From an uncultured Lachnospiraceae bacterium (lineage in GTDB: Bacteria > Bacillota > Clostridia > Lachnospirales > Lachnospiraceae): DNA of 10,170 bases. The position numbers and the translations under genes were made by a program. The stretch is from assembly GCA_902473545.1 (NCBI GenBank), contig CABRSG010000063.1:1-10170 (forward strand). The letters run 5' to 3'. This document shows positions 5,558 to 10,170 of the stretch, piece after piece. Every line of letters starts with the position of its first letter. The first letter of the stretch is position 1. The notes under the pieces were generated by a model. The model searched no databases. It saw nothing but the letters and a program-made list of their open reading frames with translations, and was not told the DNA's origin.

Positions 5558-6391
5558 TCAGAGCGTAATCTCGCCGTCGAAGACCGTCGTCGCGCTTCCG
5601 GTCATATACACTTTATTTTCGTTTCTGTCCCAGAAAATTTTCAGATCACCGCCGAGCAGCTTCACCGTCACCTCGTCCTCCGCGTATCCGTTTAAAATCG
5701 AAGCAACCGCCGTCGCGCACGCCCCGGTACCGCAAGCGAGCGTTTCGCCGGAGCCGCGCTCCCACACGCGCATCTCCAGGGTATGGCGGTCGATCACGCG
5801 CACAAACTCCGTGTTCACGCGATCCGGGAACATCGGGTGATGCTCAAATTTCGGACCGATTTTCTCGATATCTAAATGCTTCACATCGTCCAGATAGGTG
5901 ACCGCGTGCGGATTGCCCATGGATACGCAGGTGATGCGCCACTCTTTGCCGTCCACCTCCACCGGATCGTCGATAACCTGTTCTTTTTCGGAAACTACCG
6001 GAATATCCGCCGCCCGCAGAATCGGCGTGCCCATGTTCACCTTCACCGTGGACACCCTGCCGTTTTCCACTGTAAGGTCGAGATACTTGATGCCGCTCTT
6101 CGTCTCCACGCTGATACTGGTTTTGTCTGTAATCCCGTAATCGTACATATATTTCGCCACACAGCGGATGCCGTTCCCGCACATCGCCCCCTGTGAGCCG
6201 TCGGCGTTGTACATCTCCATCTTTCCGTCCGCAGTCTCGGACGGCTTAATCAGGATCAGCCCGTCGGAGCCGATCCCGAAATGACGGTCGCTGACGAAAA
6301 CGGCCATCTTTGCCGGATCGTCCACCTTCTCCTTAAAACAATTAACATAAACATAATCGTTGCCGATTCCGTGCATTTTTGTGAACTTCAT
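5558..6391 (-). CDS. dapF: Diaminopimelate epimerase
   Basis: This 277-residue enzyme interconverts LL- and meso-diaminopimelate by a two-cysteine acid/base mechanism. It supplies meso-DAP for cell wall and lysine. It begins MKFTKMHGIGNDYVYVN, the usual DapF start. The two catalytic cysteines are C71 in NADGSQGAMCGNGIRC and C220 in GETLACGTGACATA, and GNPHAV and the NTEFV segment are also present. I chose ATG 6391 because GGGAGG lies at normal spacing. The frame extends 16 codons further upstream without a good site. It sits between the ANTAR regulator (70 bases upstream) and dapL (114 bases downstream), so the two enzymes act in consecutive steps of the same pathway. Confidence 0.97.
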   Translation of the reverse strand: MKFTKMHGIGNDYVYVNCFKEKVDDPAKMAVFVSDRHFGIGSDGLILIKPSETADGKMEMYNADGSQGAMCGNGIRCVAKYMYDYGITDKTSISVETKSGIKYLDLTVENGRVSTVKVNMGTPILRAADIPVVSEKEQVIDDPVEVDGKEWRITCVSMGNPHAVTYLDDVKHLDIEKIGPKFEHHPMFPDRVNTEFVRVIDRHTLEMRVWERGSGETLACGTGACATAVASILNGYAEDEVTVKLLGGDLKIFWDRNENKVYMTGSATTVFDGEITL

Positions 6392-6461
6392 GCAATTATC
6401 CTCCCAACCTGCCTGTTTACTGTATCTCTTCGCCTGCAAGCCGCAGCCACTGAGCAGTTTC

Positions 6462-7010
6462 TTAATATTTCATCAGCGTGAATACCATCTGCGCCGTCTC
6501 CACAATATTGGTGCCGCTGTCCATGCTGCATTTCTGCATATAGCGGTGCGCCTCCTCCTCCGTCATGCTGTTGCGCTCCATCAAAAGCTTTTTCGCGTCT
6601 GCAATCAGTTTCATCTCCTCCTCCGAGCGCACCTTTGGCTGCTGTCTGCGCTTCTTTTTCTTTCGAAGGAGATTCCCCATGATCATTTCCACCGTATTCG
6701 CAAGATCATGGATCTTCAACGGAAGCGCCAGGCAGACGACACTCCGGTCGCCGCACGACTCCAGGACGCTCCGCGAGGCGATCAGCAGCATCTCAAAGCT
6801 GTCCGGGATATCCTCCAGAAGCTGACTGTAAAGCATATCGGTAAATTTATAGCCGCACACGACGATTCCTTCTCCGATGCGGTCAGCGACCTGCAGAACC
6901 TGCGCTCCGCTGGTGCAGACGGCAGCCACCCGGTACCCGCTGCGGACAAGGATATTGCGGATATTTTTCGCATCCTCCGCTTTCGGGAATACCACAATGA
7001 TACTTACCAA
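6462..7010 (-). CDS. ANTAR-domain RNA-binding antiterminator with a degenerate receiver domain
   Basis: Residues about 129-182 form an ANTAR domain: EEEMKLIADAKKLLMERNSM, TEEEAHRYMQKCSMDSGTNI and VETAQMVFTL. ANTAR domains bind paired RNA hairpins with A1/G4 hexaloops and prevent transcription termination. Residues 1-115 resemble a receiver fold (MVSIIVVFPKAEDAKNIRNI at the start, ALPLK at 96-99 keeping the beta-5 lysine). The acidic pair after beta-1 is replaced by FPKAED, and the strand that should end in the phospho-Asp reads GIVVCGYKF, so phosphorylation looks unlikely. A basic linker (RKKKKRRQQPKVR, 116-128) joins them. The best start is TTG 7010, eight bases after GGGAGG; a GTG at 7019 overlaps that site. 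It follows glnA by about 42 bases and is the obvious regulator of the glnA leader. Confidence 0.9.
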   Translation of the reverse strand: MVSIIVVFPKAEDAKNIRNILVRSGYRVAAVCTSGAQVLQVADRIGEGIVVCGYKFTDMLYSQLLEDIPDSFEMLLIASRSVLESCGDRSVVCLALPLKIHDLANTVEMIMGNLLRKKKKRRQQPKVRSEEEMKLIADAKKLLMERNSMTEEEAHRYMQKCSMDSGTNIVETAQMVFTLMKY

Positions 7011-7052
7011 TCTCTCCACCTCCCGTTCTTATTTTTACAATAAAAACAGAAT

Positions 7053-8381
7053 TTAAATCCGGTAGAGATATTGTTCAAGCTCCCACTCTGTGACATTCCT
7101 GCTGTACTGCGCCCACTCGCTGCGCTTCGCCCGGCAATAATTTTTTGCAATATGTTCGCCAAGTACTCCGCAGATCAGCTCGTCGCTCTCCATCGCCTCC
7201 ACCGCGGCAAGCAGGTTATCCGGCAGCGTTGTGATTCCAAGCTCCTGCCGCTCTCTGTCCGTCATCTCAAAAATGTTCCGCTCCACCTGCGCGGGCGGCA
7301 TGATCTGATGCTTAATTCCGTCCAGTCCTGCTGCAAGGCAGACCGCCAGCACCAGATACGGATTGCTGGACGGATCCGGGCAGCGCAGCTCGATGCGCGT
7401 CCCCTCCGTGCGGATGCCCGGAATGCGGATGAGCGGGGAACGGTTATGCGCTGACCACGCCACGTAGACCGGCGCCTCAAAACCCGGCACCAATCGCTTG
7501 TAGGAATTTACGATTGGATTTGTGATCGCCGTCATGCAGTGTATATGCTTCATCAGCCCGCCAATAAAATAGTACGCCTCCCGGCTCAGCCCCACCTTAT
7601 CCCCCGGGTCTGCAAAAATATTTTTTCCATCCCTGGAAAGTGACATATTAATATGCATACCGGAGCCGTTGATGCCCGCCTTCGGCTTCGGCATAAAGGT
7701 GGCGTGCAGCCCGTGACGCTTCGCGATCGTTTTCACCGTCAGCTTAAAGGTCATGATATTATCCGCCGCCTTCAGCGCGTCGTCATATTTAAAATCGATC
7801 TCATGCTGCGCAGGTGCCACCTCGTGGTGAGACGACTCGATCTCAAAGCCCATCGTCTCCAGTGTCAGCACCATATCGCGCCGTGCATTCTCGCCCAGAT
7901 CTACCGGACCGAGATCAAAATAGCCCGCCTTCTCGTGCGTGATAGTGGTCGGCTGTCCGTTGTCGTCCGTGTGATAGAGGAAAAATTCGCACTCCGGCCC
8001 CACGTCAAACTGGTAGCCCATCTCCTTCGCCTCTTTCAGCACACGCTTCAGCGCGTAGCGCGGGTCTCCCTCAAACACAGTGCCGTCCGGACGATAAATA
8101 TCACAGATTAACCGCGCCACCTTGCCCTGCTGCGGCCTCCACGGAAAAATCGCAAAGGTATCCAGATCGGGGTGCAGATACATATCCGACTCCTCTATGC
8201 GCACAAATCCCTCGATCGACGAGCCGTCAAACATGCACTTGTTGTCCAGCGCCCTTTCAAGCTGGCTCGCCGTAATCGCTATGTTTTTTAATGTCCCGAA
8301 AATGTCGGTAAACTGCAAGCGCACGAACTCGATTTCCTCTTCCCGGACGAGTCTGATCACATCTTCCTTCGTATATCCCAT
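7053..8381 (-). CDS. glnA: Glutamine synthetase type I (GSI-alpha)
   Basis: This 442-residue cytosolic dodecameric-type enzyme makes glutamine from glutamate, ammonia and ATP. It is collinear with the Bacillus enzyme: MFDGSSIEGFVRIEESDMYL (50-69), then EVAPAQHEIDFKY, the ATP-site KPKAGINGSGMHINMS, NPIVNSYKRLVPGFEAPVY and RSPLIRIP. The length and the lack of an adenylylation loop place it in GSI-alpha. R61 matches the Bacillus Arg62 linked to glutamine feedback inhibition. ATG 8381 lies 11 bases after AAAGGAG, a slightly long spacing. The open frame reaches back to 8540, but that part is the leader and promoter. It is the first gene of the glnA-ANTAR-dapF-dapL unit. Confidence 0.97.
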   Translation of the reverse strand: MGYTKEDVIRLVREEEIEFVRLQFTDIFGTLKNIAITASQLERALDNKCMFDGSSIEGFVRIEESDMYLHPDLDTFAIFPWRPQQGKVARLICDIYRPDGTVFEGDPRYALKRVLKEAKEMGYQFDVGPECEFFLYHTDDNGQPTTITHEKAGYFDLGPVDLGENARRDMVLTLETMGFEIESSHHEVAPAQHEIDFKYDDALKAADNIMTFKLTVKTIAKRHGLHATFMPKPKAGINGSGMHINMSLSRDGKNIFADPGDKVGLSREAYYFIGGLMKHIHCMTAITNPIVNSYKRLVPGFEAPVYVAWSAHNRSPLIRIPGIRTEGTRIELRCPDPSSNPYLVLAVCLAAGLDGIKHQIMPPAQVERNIFEMTDRERQELGITTLPDNLLAAVEAMESDELICGVLGEHIAKNYCRAKRSEWAQYSRNVTEWELEQYLYRI

Positions 8382-8409
8382 CCTTAAATCCACTCCTTTA
8401 ACTCCTTTT

Positions 8410-8460
8410 AAAAAGCAGAAAAAGGCATTCTTCACCCTTTTGTAAGAACGCCTTTGTTCT
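8410..8460 (-). promoter_or_regulatory. ANTAR-type attenuator leader of glnA (P1 hairpin versus terminator)
   Basis: The transcript predicted to begin at A8460 can fold in two exclusive ways. (1) AGAAC-AAAGGC-GTTCT (8460-8445) is a perfect 5-bp hairpin with a hexaloop having A at position 1 and G at position 4. (2) AAAGGCGTTCTT (8455-8444) pairs with AAGAATGCCTTT (8432-8421), extended past one bulged A by CA/TG. This gives a 14-bp stem with one G-U pair and hexaloop AAAGGG (8440-8435), also A1/G4. Near-continuous T runs follow (8423-8419 and 8414-8410), so it is a terminator. The first hairpin uses the terminator's left arm. ANTAR proteins are known to stabilise pairs of A1/G4 hexaloop hairpins and block termination. 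The second hairpin is weak on its own when the first is formed. Confidence 0.7.
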
Positions 8461-8466
8461 GAAAAA

Positions 8467-8495
8467 ATGATAACAGCGGGCTTTTTGTTTGTCAA
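8467..8495 (-). promoter_or_regulatory. Sigma-A promoter of glnA
   Basis: On the minus strand a perfect -35 box TTGACA (8495-8490) is followed by 17 bases and the -10 box TATCAT (8472-8467). Seven bases further on is A8460, where the attenuator's first hairpin begins. The agreement of promoter, start site and leader structure supports the assignment. The -35 box lies in the loop and right arm of a 15-bp palindrome. Confidence 0.82.
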
Positions 8496-8508
8496 CAAAA
8501 AACCCGCT
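8475..8508 (-). repeat. 15-bp palindrome overlapping the glnA promoter
   Basis: AGCGGGCTTTTTGTT (8475-8489) and AACAAAAAACCCGCT (8494-8508) are inverted with one mismatch and a 4-base loop. In minus-strand RNA the mismatch becomes a G-U pair, so the hairpin is fully paired. It covers the -35 box. As RNA, with a T run seven bases beyond, it could end transcription coming from the NlpC/P60 gene. As DNA it could be an operator. Which applies is not decided by sequence. Confidence 0.6.
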
Positions 8509-8565
8509 CCAGCATCATGAATTAAAAACATCAATATCATGTATTATTTCGATGAAAACTTCTGC

Positions 8566-8587
8566 CGCGGCACAATCAGGCGCCGCG
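8566..8587 (-). terminator. Weak hairpin after the NlpC/P60 gene
   Basis: Ten bases past the stop codon, CGCGGC and GCCGCG (8587-8582 and 8571-8566) form a 6-bp GC stem with a 10-base loop. Only TTTT follows, after several other bases. It may be a weak terminator, with the palindrome at 8475-8508 as the main stop. The remaining bases between them show nothing else. Confidence 0.35.
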
Positions 8588-8595
8588 TAAAAATT

Positions 8596-10170
8596 CTAGG
8601 AAAGTCCCGGCACTGTCCGCACATACCGGAAACCGGAGCTCCATGCCTCGCCAACTACCACGCCGTTCTGACTGGATGAGCAGTGCGCAACGATCAGACC
8701 GCCATCCGCCGATTTTCCAACCACCAGTCCGACATGGTTCATGTCGCCGCGCTCCGGTCCGCCGTAAAATACAAGATCGCCCGGTCTTGCGTTGATCTGG
8801 TCCACCATCACGGAAGCATTCCACTGGCTTGGCGTGTGTCCGCCGATGCCCGCATCGGAACCGCCCAGACCATTGTAGTAGCAGTACAGCGTAAAGCCGC
8901 TGCAGTCCAGACCGTATCCTCTCGTCATACCGGTCGAGGTACTGCCGTCCGCCGTCACCTGCGCCGGGGATCCCCAGCGATCGTCCCATCCGAAGACGAA
9001 GGATTTTCCGCCCCAGAAATAGCCGACCTTTCCGACCAGACTATATGCCGCCGTGACAATCCGTACACGTGCATCGGAAATATCATCTCCAACCGACGCG
9101 CGCACGATCTGCGGCGCCGCGCTGGCGATCGCGCAAAGCTGCAGACACTGTGCAGATGCGTAGGACTGTATTTCCGCCGCCCCTGCGCTGTCGATGCCGT
9201 TTCTTCGCACATAATCGTCAATCGTCGCCGGGACAGGCTCCGCCGCAGAATACGTTTCTGAAGTCTCCGCTGCCTGTCCATCCGCCTGCAGCTCGCTTTT
9301 CTGGCGAAGTCTCAGCCACTTCTCATAGCGCGCCGCATCCATCTGCTCCTTTTTCTCCTCGCGCAGCGTTTCTCTCTGCTGCTCGGCACGCTCCTTAATC
9401 GATGCACGCATAAGCTCTGCCATCCCGCCCATTCCGGTGCTGTATCCGGCAAGCAGCAGTTCCTCCTGCGCGTCCACGGCTGCCAGCTCGTCCTCAATGG
9501 AGTATTCTTCAACAAATACCTCGGAAATATCCGGTCTGGACACCTCCTGCAAGCCTCTTTCCGGCTCATTCATCTCCGTGAAAATCTCCAGCAGAAGCGC
9601 GCGGGCATCCGACGTTATCGCGCCGGAGCCGGTTCTCTGCTTTAACTCGTAAACAAACACCGCAAAGACGTCCTTCCAATTGGAGGCATGAAAGTTCTCC
9701 GGGTCGGCAAGCGTCTGCGCAAACGCCGCCTCCACCTCACTGCAGAGACTGCCGAAGCCGTCCGAAAAGCTGATGCCGTAGAGACTGGAAAGCTGTCCGA
9801 GATAAGCCGCATTGCTGGCGATGATATTCGTCTCCCAGTTCGCATTCTTCTGCGAATGGTCCTCACTCTCCGACTCGGACTCCGATTCAGATTCAGATTC
9901 GGACTCCGAGTCCGTTTCCGTCCCGGACTGCGATTCTGTTTCACTGCCGCTCTCTGTTTCGCCATTCTCTGTTTCCGTGTGCTCCGTCCGGGAAGGGGAC
10001 TCTGTCTCCGGCTCTGTAACAGGCGCTCCCGTTTCCGACTCAGAGGGCGCTTCCGTGGAACCCGTTTCCGGCTCCGAATCCGGCGTCTGCGGTTCATCCG
10101 TCTGCGGCGGTTCTGTCTGTATCGGATCCGTCTGCGGCGGTTCTGTCTGCGGCGGCTCCGTCTGCGGCGG
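8596..10170 (-). CDS. Secreted NlpC/P60 peptidoglycan hydrolase, C-terminal 524 residues (runs off the right edge)
   Basis: The frame is open from the window edge to the TAG at 8596-8598, so the N-terminus and any signal peptide lie outside. Numbering from the edge, residues 1-105 are a low-complexity linker: PPQT(E/D) repeats, then Ser/Thr/Glu-rich sequence ending in alternating Glu-Ser. Residues about 111-250 are a mostly helical unrecognised region (NWETNIIASNAAYLGQLSSL). Residues 253-293 are a highly charged predicted coiled coil. Residues about 364-524 are the NlpC/P60 domain, with catalytic C423 in GLDCSGF, H479 in MNHVGLVVG and H496 in VAHCSS. The family cleaves peptide bonds in the wall stem peptide. 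The acidic, Pro-rich linker suits a wall-spanning enzyme. An internal GTG at 9735 is not the start. Confidence 0.92.
   Translation of the reverse strand, partial: PPQTEPPQTEPPQTDPIQTEPPQTDEPQTPDSEPETGSTEAPSESETGAPVTEPETESPSRTEHTETENGETESGSETESQSGTETDSESESESESESESESEDHSQKNANWETNIIASNAAYLGQLSSLYGISFSDGFGSLCSEVEAAFAQTLADPENFHASNWKDVFAVFVYELKQRTGSGAITSDARALLLEIFTEMNEPERGLQEVSRPDISEVFVEEYSIEDELAAVDAQEELLLAGYSTGMGGMAELMRASIKERAEQQRETLREEKKEQMDAARYEKWLRLRQKSELQADGQAAETSETYSAAEPVPATIDDYVRRNGIDSAGAAEIQSYASAQCLQLCAIASAAPQIVRASVGDDISDARVRIVTAAYSLVGKVGYFWGGKSFVFGWDDRWGSPAQVTADGSTSTGMTRGYGLDCSGFTLYCYYNGLGGSDAGIGGHTPSQWNASVMVDQINARPGDLVFYGGPERGDMNHVGLVVGKSADGGLIVAHCSSSQNGVVVGEAWSSGFRYVRTVPGLS
10086..10170. 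repeat. 15-base tandem repeat encoding PPQT(E/D) units
   Basis: TCTGCGGCGG recurs at 10101, 10131, 10146 and 10161, with degenerate copies at 10086 and 10116, a 15-base period in phase with the minus-strand reading frame. Each unit encodes five residues of the Pro-rich linker. The array continues past the window edge. A second low-complexity patch at about 9862-9912 is built of 6-base Glu-Ser units. Such repeats change copy number easily without breaking the frame. Confidence 0.8.

Noticed and set aside
6392..6439. 16-codon upstream extension of dapF
   Set aside because: The canonical DapF N-terminus starts at 6391 behind a GGGAGG site. The extension includes that site.
6360..7043. 227-residue plus-strand frame opposite the ANTAR gene
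   Set aside because: It lies antisense to a clear ANTAR protein, shows no domain and has no ribosome binding site.
8382..8540. 53-residue N-terminal extension of glutamine synthetase
   Set aside because: The stretch is the promoter and attenuator leader. The Bacillus-like start falls at ATG 8381, which has a ribosome binding site.
10086..10170. Regular 15-base repeats considered as a CRISPR array
   Set aside because: The units are contiguous without unique spacers, are multiples of three and stay in the coding frame, so they are protein-linker repeats.

Overview
The window looks like the chromosome of a Gram-positive anaerobe of the Clostridia, most likely Lachnospiraceae. The clues are a feedback-type (GSI-alpha) glutamine synthetase, lysine synthesis by the LL-diaminopimelate aminotransferase route, an ANTAR-type antiterminator, strong GGAGG-like ribosome binding sites, and secreted NlpC/P60 and Fic/MmcQ/TIGR04076-type genes common in gut Firmicutes. 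This is judged from protein resemblance; no search was run.

The window has two parts. The right part (about 4186-10170) is GC-rich core metabolism read on the minus strand. From right to left it holds the C-terminal 524 residues of a secreted NlpC/P60 hydrolase with a long Pro/Thr/Glu/Ser linker, then a well-formed promoter and attenuator leader, then glnA, an ANTAR-domain regulator, dapF and dapL, ending in a strong intrinsic terminator at 4186-4218. The glnA leader can fold either into a terminator or into a small hairpin with the A1/G4 hexaloop that ANTAR proteins recognise. The likely regulator is encoded immediately after glnA, so glnA-ANTAR-dapF-dapL reads as one nitrogen/lysine/peptidoglycan-precursor unit controlled by its own second gene.

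The left part (1-4180) is visibly more AT-rich and mosaic. Next to the dapL terminator lies a 5'-truncated, possibly phage-derived fragment (3982-4177) and a tandem hairpin structure. A minus-strand directon of seven small genes follows: truncated 3-methyladenine DNA glycosylase I, ACT-domain protein, MmcQ/YjbR protein, an unrecognised 86-residue ORF, GNAT acetyltransferase, RibD-like reductase and a TIGR04076 protein. Gaps are short (4-bp overlap to 47 bp). Further left, on the plus strand, a small Xre-type regulator follows a decayed membrane-protein gene; both lie behind a promoter whose -10 box is buried in a near-perfect inverted repeat, a likely autoregulatory operator. At the left edge, on the minus strand, is the N-terminal helix-turn-helix part of what is probably a Fic-family protein.

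The most interesting item is the glnA leader plus ANTAR pair, whose regulator has a receiver-like domain that seems to lack the phosphorylation site.
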